Assembly (NCBI GenBank): GCA_946629665.1
Contig: CAMOYC010000002.1
Coordinates: forward strand, 1 to 43,968
Origin: an uncultured Lachnospiraceae bacterium
GTDB lineage: Bacteria; Bacillota; Clostridia; Lachnospirales; Lachnospiraceae
Direction: 5' to 3'
Length of the DNA: 43,968 nt
A program made the translations under genes and the position numbers. Below the pieces are notes generated by a model. It searched no databases. It had not been told where the DNA came from and saw only the letters and a program-made list of their open reading frames with translations. Of this stretch, positions 36,224 to 43,828 are shown piece by piece; position 1 is the first letter of the stretch, and every line of letters begins with the position of its first letter.

Positions 36224-37411
36224 TTATCTGTAGGATTTTGCAAGCTTGTCGAAAAGGTCAAGGGATCGCTCCACTCTTTCTGTCGGAACACAGAAGGAGA
36301 TGCGGGCGTGGCCGGGACAACCGAATCCGGTTCCGGGTACGATCAGCAGATTGTAGTCGAACTGGGCACGCTTACAGAAGGCGATATCATCCGGGATGAT
36401 GGTCTGCGGGAAGATATAAAATGTTCCGCCCGGTTCCACTACGGAGTAGCCCATCTCCCTGAGGCTCTTTGTGAGCAGGTTCCGGTTTGTCTCATAGACA
36501 GAGATATCCGAAGTCTCATCTGCATTGGCAGCACAGACTCTCTGGAAGAGGCCGGGAGCGCAGACATAGCCGAGAGTACGGCCTGCACCTGCGATTGCCG
36601 CATAGACCAGTTCATGGTCATCTACCTCGTCCGGTACAACGACATAGCCCATACGTTCTCCGGGAAGAGAAAGGGACTTGGACCAGGAATAGCAGACCAG
36701 CGTATTGTTGTAGAACTTGGGCAGATAGGGGATATCAACGCCTTCGAAAGCAATCTCCCTGTAGGGCTCGTCCGCGATCAGGTAGATCGGCTCACCGTAT
36801 TCTGCAGATTTTGCTTCCAGGATCTCAGCCATTTTCCGGATCGTACTTTCCGAATAGACAGCACCGGAAGGATTGTTGGGAGAGTTCACCAGAACACCCT
36901 TGGTGTGCTCATTGATGGCGGCCTCGAAGGCCTCAAAGTTGATCTGGAAGGCTTCGGTGTCCGCCGGGATCAATTTCATCTTAGCGCCGGCGCCCTCAAT
37001 GAATACCTGGTATTCCGGGAAATAAGGAGCAAATACGATAAACTCATCCCCCGGATTCGCAAGGCCGTTGAAGCAGCAGCAGAGTGCTGCGGCAGCTCCG
37101 TATGTCATGTAGAGATTATCTCCGGTAAAGTTCATGCCGAACCTTCTGTTGAGGGAGTCCGCGATCATCTTGCGGGCTACCGGATCGCCCTGGGCGCTGG
37201 TGTAGCCGTGCAGCTGGATGGGATCCATCTCATTGAGGATCCTGATTGCGGTTTCGTTCACAGAAGGAGGAGCGGGCACACTGGGGTTACCGATGGAGAA
37301 ATCAAATACATTCTCTGCCCCGATCTCTGCAGCTTTCTTCTTGCCATATTCAAATAGTTCGCGGATTCCGGAACGCTGGGTTCCCAATCCGACCATTCTC
37401 TGATTTAACAT
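36224..37411 (-). CDS. Pyridoxal-phosphate-dependent aminotransferase, class I/II
   Basis: The 395-residue enzyme belongs to fold-type I. The cofactor lysine is K245 in YSWSKSLSLPGERMGYV. D214 in IADEPY and N180 in SPNNPSG are the other expected cofactor contacts, and a C-terminal substrate-carboxylate Arg lies in GHARISFCVP. Substrate specificity is uncertain, as aspartate, aromatic or branched-chain amino acids are all possible in this subgroup. GAGG lies about 10 nt before the ATG. It leads a two-gene unit with the amidohydrolase and has a near-consensus promoter. Near iorAB and paaK, an aromatic aminotransferase feeding aryl pyruvates to IorAB is attractive but unproven. A 349-codon open frame lies antisense to it and is a shadow. 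Confidence 0.92.
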   Translation of the reverse strand: MLNQRMVGLGTQRSGIRELFEYGKKKAAEIGAENVFDFSIGNPSVPAPPSVNETAIRILNEMDPIQLHGYTSAQGDPVARKMIADSLNRRFGMNFTGDNLYMTYGAAAALCCCFNGLANPGDEFIVFAPYFPEYQVFIEGAGAKMKLIPADTEAFQINFEAFEAAINEHTKGVLVNSPNNPSGAVYSESTIRKMAEILEAKSAEYGEPIYLIADEPYREIAFEGVDIPYLPKFYNNTLVCYSWSKSLSLPGERMGYVVVPDEVDDHELVYAAIAGAGRTLGYVCAPGLFQRVCAANADETSDISVYETNRNLLTKSLREMGYSVVEPGGTFYIFPQTIIPDDIAFCKRAQFDYNLLIVPGTGFGCPGHARISFCVPTERVERSLDLFDKLAKSYR

Positions 37412-37467
37412 AGATCATAACCTCGTTTTCTATTATGCAATATTTTCTTTGTAAAAATTCATATTTC

Positions 37468-37496
37468 ATTTTAGAGCAAATGAAGGCATCTGTCAA
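37468..37496 (-). promoter_or_regulatory. Promoter of the aminotransferase-amidohydrolase unit
   Basis: On the minus strand a perfect TTGACA (plus positions 37491-37496) and TAAAAT (37468-37473) are spaced by 17 bp. Confidence 0.8.
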
Positions 37497-37510
37497 CGAA
37501 GGAAATGGCA

Positions 37511-37539
37511 TTGACTTTTGTTATAGTTTGTGGTACCGT
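37511..37539 (+). promoter_or_regulatory. Possible promoter of the acyl-CoA ligase gene
   Basis: TTGACT at 37511-37516 is followed after 17 bp by a poor TACCGT (37534-37539). A better TATAAA at 37539-37544 is 22 bp away, too far. The region before the gene is divergent from the aminotransferase promoter. The weak -10 may mean that an activator is needed. Confidence 0.4.
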
Positions 37540-37551
37540 ATAAAATATGCC

Positions 37552-37569
37552 GCTTTAACGTGTTAAAGC
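37552..37569 (+). promoter_or_regulatory. Perfect dyad, candidate operator for the acyl-CoA ligase gene
   Basis: GCTTTAAC and GTTAAAGC flank GT, an 18-bp perfect palindrome at or just after the expected transcription start. A similar but imperfect dyad is found at 42180-42196 near the symporter promoter. A separate leader hairpin, CCCCTGC (37588-37594) with GCAGGGG (37609-37615), lies further downstream. Confidence 0.45.
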
Positions 37570-37657
37570 TATAAAATGAGCTTTTTACCCCTGCGTAGCT
37601 GAAGCCTTGCAGGGGGAAGAAGAAAACAAAAGTAGAAAAGAGGGGAATATTAACATC

Positions 37658-39292
37658 ATGCCTGTTACAGATTTATTGGAGAGAAATCATAAACTATACG
37701 GAGACGAAGTCGCTCTGGTTGAATTGAATCCAACTATGAAAGACACCAGGAAGACGACCTGGAAAGAGTATGACCTGGTGCAGCAGACTTCTTCAACACC
37801 TTACCGGAGAGAGATCACCTGGTCCGTCTTCGATGAGAAGGCCAACCGTGTGGCAAATATGCTTCTGGAAAGAGGGATCAAGAAGGGGGACCGCGTGGCC
37901 ATCCTCATGTTCAACTGCCTGGAGTGGCTTCCGCTTTATTTTGGAATCCTGAAATCAGGAGCGATCGCGGTACCTTTCAATTTCCGTTTTGATGCAAAGG
38001 AGATCAAGTATTGTGCGGACCTGGCCGAAGTACACATTTTATTCTTCGGACCGGAGTTTATCGGCCGTATCGAATCCATAGAGGAGGAGATGAGCCGAGG
38101 CCGTCTCCTGATCTACGTTGGCGACGGATGTCCGACCTTTGCGGAGAGCTACCGGGAGCTGGTGGCAGACTGCTCCAGCCAGCCGCCATTAGTCCGTCTG
38201 GACGATGACGATGACGCGGCGATCTATTTTTCCTCCGGTACCACAGGATTCCCCAAGGCGATCCTTCATAACCATGAAAGCCTGATGCAGGCTGCCCAGA
38301 TGGAGCAGAAACACCATCTGACAGACCGTAATGATACCTTCCTTTGCATTCCGCCCCTCTACCACACGGGCGCCAAGTTCCACTGGATGGGCAGTCTCTG
38401 TGCGGGAAGTAAGGCGGTGCTGCTCAAAGGAGCAACCCCGGAGATCATCCTGGACGCGGTCTCTAAAGAGCAGTGTACCATCGTATGGCTGCTGGTACCC
38501 TGGGCCCAGGATATTTTAGACGCACTGGACCGGGGAGATCTCAAACTCAGTGATTACAAGCTGGACCAGTGGAGACTGATGCACATCGGAGCCCAGCCGG
38601 TTCCGCCGTCATTGATCAAGCACTGGAAAGAGTATTTCCCGCATCATCTCTATGATACCAACTACGGCCTCTCCGAATCTACCGGCCCCGGCTGTGTTCA
38701 TCTTGGAATCGAGAATATCCATAAAGTTGGCGCGATCGGCATCCCGGGTTACCGCTGGAAATGTAAGATCGTAGACGAGAATGACAAGGAAGTAGAGCAG
38801 GGCCAGGTAGGAGAGCTTTGTGTGAAAGGCCCCGGAATGATGACCTGTTACTACAACGATCCGAAAGCAACTGCTGAAACTCTGAAGAACGGCTGGTTGT
38901 TTACCGGTGATATGGCGATGCAGGATGAGGATGGATTCATCTTCCTGGTTGACCGTAAAAAAGACGTGATCGTCAGCGGCGGTGAGAATATTTATCCTGT
39001 TCAGATCGAGAATTTCCTTACCGCTTATGAGAAGGTGAAAGATGTGGCTGTGATCGGTCTGCCCGACAAGCGTCTGGGTGAGATCACCGGTGCGATCATC
39101 TCCATCAAGGAAGGCATGGAATGCACAGAGGAGGAGATCAACGAGTACTGCAAGGAACTCCCCCGTTATAAGAGACCGAAACAGATCATCTTTGCAGAAG
39201 TTCCAAGAAATGCTACCGGCAAGATCGAGAAACCTGCCCTGAGAAAGAAATACGGAGCAGAGTTCCTGGTTGCCCAGCAGAACAGATCTTAA
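37658..39292 (+). CDS. AMP-dependent acyl-CoA synthetase/ligase
   Basis: The enzyme activates a carboxylic acid to its CoA thioester through an acyl-adenylate. The 544 residues carry YFSSGTTGFPKAI from 190, the phosphate-binding loop. NYGLSESTGPG, the WLFTGDMAMQDEDGF segment and the hinge DRKKDVIVSGGENIYPVQIE follow, and the catalytic lysine is K522 in NATGKIEKP. The N-terminal 60 residues include an insertion rich in Thr and charged residues. A TTG at 37607 would extend it by 17 residues but lies inside a leader hairpin with no SD. The ATG at 37658 has AGGGG about 12 nt upstream and is preferred. The acid is unknown, with aryl, branched and medium-chain acids all possible. An MgtC-like gene follows after 24 nt in the same unit. 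Confidence 0.9.
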   Translation: MPVTDLLERNHKLYGDEVALVELNPTMKDTRKTTWKEYDLVQQTSSTPYRREITWSVFDEKANRVANMLLERGIKKGDRVAILMFNCLEWLPLYFGILKSGAIAVPFNFRFDAKEIKYCADLAEVHILFFGPEFIGRIESIEEEMSRGRLLIYVGDGCPTFAESYRELVADCSSQPPLVRLDDDDDAAIYFSSGTTGFPKAILHNHESLMQAAQMEQKHHLTDRNDTFLCIPPLYHTGAKFHWMGSLCAGSKAVLLKGATPEIILDAVSKEQCTIVWLLVPWAQDILDALDRGDLKLSDYKLDQWRLMHIGAQPVPPSLIKHWKEYFPHHLYDTNYGLSESTGPGCVHLGIENIHKVGAIGIPGYRWKCKIVDENDKEVEQGQVGELCVKGPGMMTCYYNDPKATAETLKNGWLFTGDMAMQDEDGFIFLVDRKKDVIVSGGENIYPVQIENFLTAYEKVKDVAVIGLPDKRLGEITGAIISIKEGMECTEEEINEYCKELPRYKRPKQIIFAEVPRNATGKIEKPALRKKYGAEFLVAQQNRS

Positions 39293-39316
39293 CGGAAAGA
39301 ACGGGGGGAATAAAAT

Positions 39317-40036
39317 ATGTTATCAGGGTTATCTTCCTTTTGTCCGGAAGCGCACCTGACAATGTTTGATAATTTTGAGTTCCTAATCCGGATCCTCTTA
39401 TCCGGCTGCATGGGTTGTCTGATCGGTTTTGAGAGGTCAAAGCGGTCCAAGGAGGCAGGTGTAAGGACCCATTGTATCGTCGCCTTGACTTCCGCCGTGT
39501 TCATGATCGTCTCCAAATACGCCTTTGTAGACCTGGAAGGAGTTCCCGGACAGCGAGGAGCAGATTCTGCCCGGATCGCTGCTCAGGTAGTGAGCGGCAT
39601 ATCCTTCCTGGGCGCCGGAATCATATTTAAGCAAGGCAGAAGCACCGTCAGAGGCTTGACCACCGCGGCAGGCATCTGGGCCACTTCCGCAGCCGGACTG
39701 GCGATCGGAGCAGGCCTTTACTGGCTGGGGATCATCGAGACGCTGATGATCCTTTCCCTGCAGTTTCTTCTCCATAAGCATCCTCTGGGAAAGCATAACA
39801 TGGGGGAGCAGACGCTCGTTTTCAGAACGGTTGAGAGAAGAGAAGTCCTGGATGACTTTGAAGATCTCCTGAAAGAGCATAAATGCAGTATTGAAGAATC
39901 CAGCATCAAGCGGGTCGGTGACACCATTGAATATAAACTGGATGTCAGATCAGATCATCCGATCGAGCATGAGCATGCTCTTAGGTTTATGGAAGACCAT
40001 AAGGAAGTAGAGAAGTTCTCTATACAGACGCCATAA
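39317..40036 (+). CDS. MgtC/SapB family membrane protein
   Basis: The 239-residue protein has the MgtC N-terminal membrane region with four to five helices and the signatures CLIGFERSKRSKEAGVRTHCIVAL, ARIAAQVVSGISFLGAGIIFKQG and VRGLTTAAGIWATSAAGLAIGAG. The soluble C-terminal domain (about 155-239) is ACT-like. MgtC proteins influence magnesium adaptation and membrane energetics in some pathogens, but the role of clostridial homologs is unclear. The ATG at 39317 has GGGGGG 9 nt upstream. An ATG at 39362 (MFDNFEF) is an alternative that would trim 15 residues. It is 24 nt after the acyl-CoA ligase and ends at a palindromic element. Confidence 0.9.
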   Translation: MLSGLSSFCPEAHLTMFDNFEFLIRILLSGCMGCLIGFERSKRSKEAGVRTHCIVALTSAVFMIVSKYAFVDLEGVPGQRGADSARIAAQVVSGISFLGAGIIFKQGRSTVRGLTTAAGIWATSAAGLAIGAGLYWLGIIETLMILSLQFLLHKHPLGKHNMGEQTLVFRTVERREVLDDFEDLLKEHKCSIEESSIKRVGDTIEYKLDVRSDHPIEHEHALRFMEDHKEVEKFSIQTP

Positions 40037-40051
40037 AAAATGTAATATAAT

Positions 40052-40160
40052 ATCGCCTGGCTATCATAAGATCATCAAGGACAGGCTTCGAAAATGGACT
40101 GCTTTAGCGGTTACCATTTCCTCAGACAGTCCTTTCCTGATCTTATGCTAGCCAGGCGAT
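40052..40160. repeat. Short palindromic element related to the long repeat (possible terminator)
   Basis: ATCGCCTGGCTA (40052-40063) pairs perfectly with TAGCCAGGCGAT (40149-40160). TCATAAGATCA (40064-40074) with TGATCTTATGC (40138-40148) and AAGGAC (40077-40082) with GTCCTT (40129-40134) extend the stem. The centre, read on both strands, matches the long repeat at 40317: TGAGGAAATGG on one arm and AAATGGACTGCTTTA on the other. It looks like the same element with its inner part lost. A T-run follows at 40160-40164, so it may also terminate the MgtC transcript. Confidence 0.75.
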
Positions 40161-40230
40161 TTTTATATTTTCATCGTTTATATAATCATTTTTTCTACGA
40201 TAGAAAGTACCCCACCCCCGGGGAGCCCCA

Positions 40231-40297
40231 CCCCGGGATAAACTACCGGGAGGATAGTTCTTCAGGAGGAACTATTACATTGACGGGTAGCCCGGGG
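40231..40297. ncRNA. Candidate structured RNA with three nested stems
   Basis: Three stems nest cleanly. The outer stem is CCCCGGG (40231-40237) with CCCGGGG (40291-40297). The middle is CTACC (40243-40247) with GGTAG (40286-40290), and the inner is ATAGTTC (40254-40260) with GAACTAT (40269-40275). Purine-rich internal loops separate them. I match it to no known RNA family. It may be part of the repeat cluster rather than an independent RNA. Confidence 0.4.
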
Positions 40298-40316
40298 ATT
40301 CCAGGGAAGCCTATGT

Positions 40317-40584
40317 TTTGTAATACAAAGGAAAAAGTCGCATGAAAAAATTGCCTGATAATAAAAGCAATCGGGAGGTGCTGTCCTGAGGAAATGGCAA
40401 CTGCTTAAAGCGAATAAAACCTGTTTTGGGCTCTGCGACGTTGTTCGAGTAAGACGAGTTTAGGAAGCAGAGTCCATAAAAAACAGGTTTTAAGAGCGTT
40501 AAAGCAGTCCATTTCTGAAGTCTGCACATACCGATGCTTTTGATTTCAGGCAATTCTTATAATGCGACAGTTCCGGTTTACAAA
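40317..40584. repeat. Long imperfect palindromic repeat, copy 1
   Basis: The element folds back on itself over about 268 nt. Paired blocks, outer to inner, are TTTGTAA/TTACAAA (40317-40323, 40578-40584), GTCGCAT/ATGCGAC (40337-40343, 40562-40568), GAAATGG/CCATTTC (40391-40397, 40509-40515), ACTGCTT/AAGCAGT (40400-40406, 40502-40508), AAAACCTGTTTT/AAAACAGGTTTT (40416-40427, 40480-40491) and CTCTGC/GCAGAG (40431-40436, 40467-40472). The loop is 30 nt. The left half recurs at 43829-43968. Over 91 aligned bases (40350-40440 and 43878-43968) I count 87 identities. A non-autonomous mobile element or dispersed structured repeat is likely. It ends just after the symporter stop codon. Confidence 0.85.
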
Positions 40585-40597
40585 TGAATAAGCAGGA

Positions 40598-42142
40598 TTA
40601 GTCTCCTAATGCCGTCTTCTGCGGTACAGAAGTCATCTTCTCGTAGCATGCGAAGCACTCATCAACCAATTCTTTTTCCGGTTTTGGTGTGATCAGGCTG
40701 ACGATCGGTACGATCACGAGTCCTGCTAACATGGCGATGGCACCGGAGTTGATCGGGCTCCAGAGGAGCTGAGGAAGAATCTGGTGGCCGGTGAGGTTGC
40801 CGAACATGTCAACCAGCATCAGGATGGAACCAAAGGCGAAACTTACCCAGCAGGCAGCCCTGGTGGTTCCCTTCCAGTAGAGGGAGTAGAGGAACGGGGC
40901 CAGGAAAGAACCTGCCATAGCTCCCCAGGAGATACCCATCAGCTGGGCGATAAAGGTAACGGAGCTCTTGTACTGGATCAGAGCTAAGATCGCAGAAATC
41001 GCGATAAATACAACGATGAGCACCCGGATGTAAAGCAGCTGCTTTTTCTCGCTCATGTCCTTGATCACATTTTCTTTGATCAGGTCAATGGTCAGCGTGG
41101 AGCTTGACGTGATGACCAGGGAAGAAAGGGTGGACATGGATGCGGATAATACCAGGATGACCGTGAGGGCGATCAGTCCTGGGCTCAGATTCTGCAGCAT
41201 GGTGGGGATGACGGAGTCAAAGCCGTTGGCCTCAATGTTGATCTGGTCGGAGAAGAGTCTTCCGAAACCACCGAGGAAATAACATCCGCCAGCTACTACA
41301 AAGGCGAAGATCGTGGAGATGATGGTTCCTTTTTTGATGGAATCTTCACTGTCGATCGCGTAGAATTTCTGTACCATCTGCGGCAGGCCCCAGGTTCCCA
41401 ATGAGGTGAGGATCACCACAAATAGGAGGTTTAAGGGGTCCGGTCCGAAGAAAGAATTGAAGATGCCGGGAGTGGAGGATACGGTTTCATCCGTAACCTG
41501 TCCGAGACCGTCTAAAGCTGCCAGGAAGCCTCCCTGACTTTTCAGGACTGCGCCGATGATCGCGACGATACCGATCAGCATGATCAGACCCTGGATAAAG
41601 TCATTGATTGCTGTTGCCATGTAGCCACCTGCGATAACGTAGATTGCTGTAAGGGCAGCCATGAGAATGATACATACGGAGTAGTCAATGTTAAAAGCCA
41701 TACCGAACAGTCGGGAGAGACCATTGTAAAGAGAGGCTGTGTAGGGGATCATGAAAATAAAGATGATGAGGGATGCCACGATCTTGAGTCCCTTGCTCTC
41801 AAAGCGCTGACCGAAAAACTGGGGCATGGTTGCGGAATCCAGATGCTGGGTCATGATCCTGGTCCTTCTGCCGAGGATCACCCAGGCCAGGAGAGAGCCG
41901 ATCAGGGCGTTTCCGATTCCTGCCCATGTTGCGGCAATACCGTATTTCCATCCGAACTGGCCGGCATAGCCGACGAATACAACCGCGGAAAAATAGGAGG
42001 TACCGAAGGCGAAGGCAGTGAGCCAGGGGCCTACCGACCGGCCTCCCAATACAAATCCGTTTACATCGGTTGCGTGTTTCCGGCAGTAGAGACCAATTCC
42101 GATCAGGACTGCAAAATAGGCGATTAATAAAATGAGTTTCAT
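40598..42142 (-). CDS. Sodium:solute symporter family transporter
   Basis: The 514-residue protein is an SSS-family carrier with about 13 hydrophobic helices. Family features include the N-terminal GFVLGGRSVGPWLTAFAFGTSYFSAVVFVGYAG, a region with sodium-site character, and the AGGYMATAINDFIQGLIMLIG segment typical of PutP-like members. The C-terminal tail has several acidic residues and a Cys. Substrates in this family include proline, pantothenate, sugars and carboxylates, and I cannot assign one. It is a single gene with a clear promoter, convergent with the acyl-CoA ligase-MgtC unit and divergent from glgA. AAGGAAAAG before the ATG serves as SD. Confidence 0.92.
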   Translation of the reverse strand: MKLILLIAYFAVLIGIGLYCRKHATDVNGFVLGGRSVGPWLTAFAFGTSYFSAVVFVGYAGQFGWKYGIAATWAGIGNALIGSLLAWVILGRRTRIMTQHLDSATMPQFFGQRFESKGLKIVASLIIFIFMIPYTASLYNGLSRLFGMAFNIDYSVCIILMAALTAIYVIAGGYMATAINDFIQGLIMLIGIVAIIGAVLKSQGGFLAALDGLGQVTDETVSSTPGIFNSFFGPDPLNLLFVVILTSLGTWGLPQMVQKFYAIDSEDSIKKGTIISTIFAFVVAGGCYFLGGFGRLFSDQINIEANGFDSVIPTMLQNLSPGLIALTVILVLSASMSTLSSLVITSSSTLTIDLIKENVIKDMSEKKQLLYIRVLIVVFIAISAILALIQYKSSVTFIAQLMGISWGAMAGSFLAPFLYSLYWKGTTRAACWVSFAFGSILMLVDMFGNLTGHQILPQLLWSPINSGAIAMLAGLVIVPIVSLITPKPEKELVDECFACYEKMTSVPQKTALGD

Positions 42143-42179
42143 GATACTTTTCCTTTCTTTAGCAATTTAAAACTTTGAC

Positions 42180-42196
42180 GCTTTAATGATTAAAAC
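42180..42196 (-). promoter_or_regulatory. Imperfect dyad near the symporter promoter
   Basis: Plus-strand GCTTTAA-TGA-TTAAAAC forms an imperfect palindrome with one mismatch per arm pair. It lies just downstream of the predicted symporter transcription start and resembles the perfect dyad at 37552-37569, though the central spacing differs by one base. Confidence 0.3.
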
Positions 42197-42203
42197 TAAT
42201 AAA

Positions 42204-42232
42204 GACTTTATCACAGGAAACCGAAAAAGTCA
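42204..42232 (-). promoter_or_regulatory. Promoter of the sodium:solute symporter gene
   Basis: On the minus strand TTGACT is followed after 17 bp by TAAAGT, about 65 nt before the symporter ATG. The hexamers lie near plus positions 42227-42232 and 42204-42209. Confidence 0.7.
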
Positions 42233-42280
42233 ACCGGTTATTCTCATGCGGATAAGGATCCCGGCCGACAAATTTTTTTC

Positions 42281-42310
42281 TTTAAATGGCAGGGGGAACT
42301 ATGGTATATT
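42281..42310 (+). promoter_or_regulatory. Extended -10 promoter of glgA
   Basis: TATATT at 42305-42310 is preceded by TGG, giving an extended -10. TTTAAA at 42281-42286 is 18 bp upstream. The leader is about 55 nt. Confidence 0.55.
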
Positions 42311-42370
42311 GAATATATATAAACGAGCCGATAATGTATGATGATGAATCGAGAAAGGACCGGAGTAATT

Positions 42371-43810
42371 ATGAAGAGAATACTTTATGCAGCTGCAGAG
42401 TGCGGACCTTTTATCAAGACCGGCGGACTTGGATCCGTGCTTGCTTCCCTCCCCGGAGAGCTTGACAAGGATCAGTATGATGTGCGGGTGGTGATCCCCG
42501 GCTATGAGTGCATTGACCAGAGCTGGAAAGACCAGATGGAGTATGTGCTTACTTTTCATATGATGCTGGGCTGGCGGGAGCAGACCGCAGTTCTTAAGAA
42601 AATGGTTCACGAGGGCGTGGTCATATATTTTATAGAGAATCCCTACTATTTTTGCGGAGATTCCCCTTACGGTGATATCAGTGCCGATGTGGAGAAGTTC
42701 ACTTTCTTCTGCAAGGCGGCCCTTGAGATGCTGGCCTATCTGAAGTTTGAGCCGGATATCATCCACTGTCATGACTGGCAGAGTGCCATGATCCCTGTTT
42801 TCTTAAAGGGAATGTTTTCCCATGATCCTTTCTACAGCCGGATCAAAACCATCATGACCATCCATAACCTGAAGTTCCAGGGCTGGTCAGATATGGGGCG
42901 GATGAAGGATATCACCGGACTGCCGGATGAGATGTTCGGATTTGACTGCCTGGAATCCTTTGGCCAGGCGAATATGTTAAAGGGCGGATTATCCTGTGCG
43001 GACAAGATCACCACGGTCAGCAAGACTTATGCGGAGGAGATCAAGGAGCCGGAATACGGCGAGAATCTGGATCCGGTACTGCGATATCGGGCCGGGGACC
43101 TGTCTGGTATCGTAAACGGCATCGACTACAAAGTCTATAATCCTGCCAAGGATCCAGCCCTGAAAGTCCGATACGGGGTTAAGAGCTTTGCATCGGCAAG
43201 GCCTGCCAACAAGGCGGAACTCCAGAGGAGGACCGGACTTCCGGAGGGAGAGGAGTATTTTACTCTGGGTATCGTATCCAGGCTGACGGACCAGAAAGGC
43301 TTTGACCTGTTTTCCGATATCATGAAGGAAATGTTCGACATGCCCGTCCAGCTTTACGTTTTAGGCGGGGGTCAGAAAGAGTATGAGCAGCTTTTCCGGA
43401 AAGCGGCAGAAGACTATCCGGACCGGGTATATCTGCAGACTGCCTACACAGATGAGATGGCCAAGGTCATCTACGGAGGCTGTGACGCAGTCCTGATGCC
43501 TTCCCGCTTCGAACCTTGCGGACTCTGTCAGCTGATGAGCCTGCGTTATGGGGCGGTTCCCGTTGTCCGGGAGACCGGCGGTCTGAAGGATACGGTGGCG
43601 GTGTTCGGCGAGAGTGATAAGCCGACCGGTTTCGGATTTACGGATTATCAGGGAAGCGCCTTCGCCTCGGCGATCTCCCAGGCTTACCGGGTATTTACAG
43701 AGGATAAGGAACTATGGAATGAGATCATTGCAAGAGGCATGAGAAAGAATTATTCCTGGAAGAGTTCCTGCAGAAAATACGAGCGGATCTATGATCAGCT
43801 GATTCATTAA
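42371..43810 (+). CDS. glgA: Glycogen (starch) synthase, ADP-glucose type
   Basis: GlgA transfers glucose from ADP-glucose to growing alpha-1,4-glucan chains. The 479-residue length is standard for GT5. The N-terminal KTGGL motif is at 16-20, followed here by GSVLASLP where many homologs have ADVVGALP. IIHCHDWQSAMIP, ADKITTVSKTYAEEI and GIVNGIDYKVYNP follow. The C-terminal catalytic Glu is E381 in PSRFEPCGLCQLMSLRYG. The ATG at 42371 has CGGAG 5 nt upstream. An in-frame ATG at 42338 would add 11 residues without an SD. No other glg gene is adjacent in the window. A second copy of the palindromic repeat begins about 20 nt after the stop. Confidence 0.95.
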   Translation: MKRILYAAAECGPFIKTGGLGSVLASLPGELDKDQYDVRVVIPGYECIDQSWKDQMEYVLTFHMMLGWREQTAVLKKMVHEGVVIYFIENPYYFCGDSPYGDISADVEKFTFFCKAALEMLAYLKFEPDIIHCHDWQSAMIPVFLKGMFSHDPFYSRIKTIMTIHNLKFQGWSDMGRMKDITGLPDEMFGFDCLESFGQANMLKGGLSCADKITTVSKTYAEEIKEPEYGENLDPVLRYRAGDLSGIVNGIDYKVYNPAKDPALKVRYGVKSFASARPANKAELQRRTGLPEGEEYFTLGIVSRLTDQKGFDLFSDIMKEMFDMPVQLYVLGGGQKEYEQLFRKAAEDYPDRVYLQTAYTDEMAKVIYGGCDAVLMPSRFEPCGLCQLMSLRYGAVPVVRETGGLKDTVAVFGESDKPTGFGFTDYQGSAFASAISQAYRVFTEDKELWNEIIARGMRKNYSWKSSCRKYERIYDQLIH

Positions 43811-43828
43811 ATGAGCAACCCAAAATCT

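Larger units (their letters stand above)
40037..40597. other. 561-nt noncoding region packed with structured elements
   Basis: No credible gene is present between the MgtC-like gene and the convergent symporter gene. In order it holds a short palindrome (40052-40160), an AT-rich stretch (40161-40208), a GC-rich part with two copies of a CCCCACCCC-type word (around 40210-40237), a nested-stem structure (40231-40297), and the long palindromic repeat (about 40302-40588). Open frames inside it are by-products of the inverted repeats. Confidence 0.8.

Noticed and set aside
36308..37357. A 349-codon open frame antisense to the aminotransferase gene
   Set aside because: The aminotransferase has all cofactor motifs. 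The antisense product is low in recognisable features and fully overlapped.
37552..37569. A catabolite-response (cre) element before the acyl-CoA ligase gene
   Set aside because: The palindrome lacks the TG and CA ends of the cre consensus.
37607..37657. TTG at 37607 as the acyl-CoA ligase start
   Set aside because: It lies inside a leader hairpin and has no SD. The ATG at 37658 gives the normal N-terminus.
40311..40553. Similar minus-strand open frames in both repeat copies (here and at 43725-43928)
   Set aside because: Their similarity comes from the shared DNA repeat. They lack SDs, and the second overlaps glgA.
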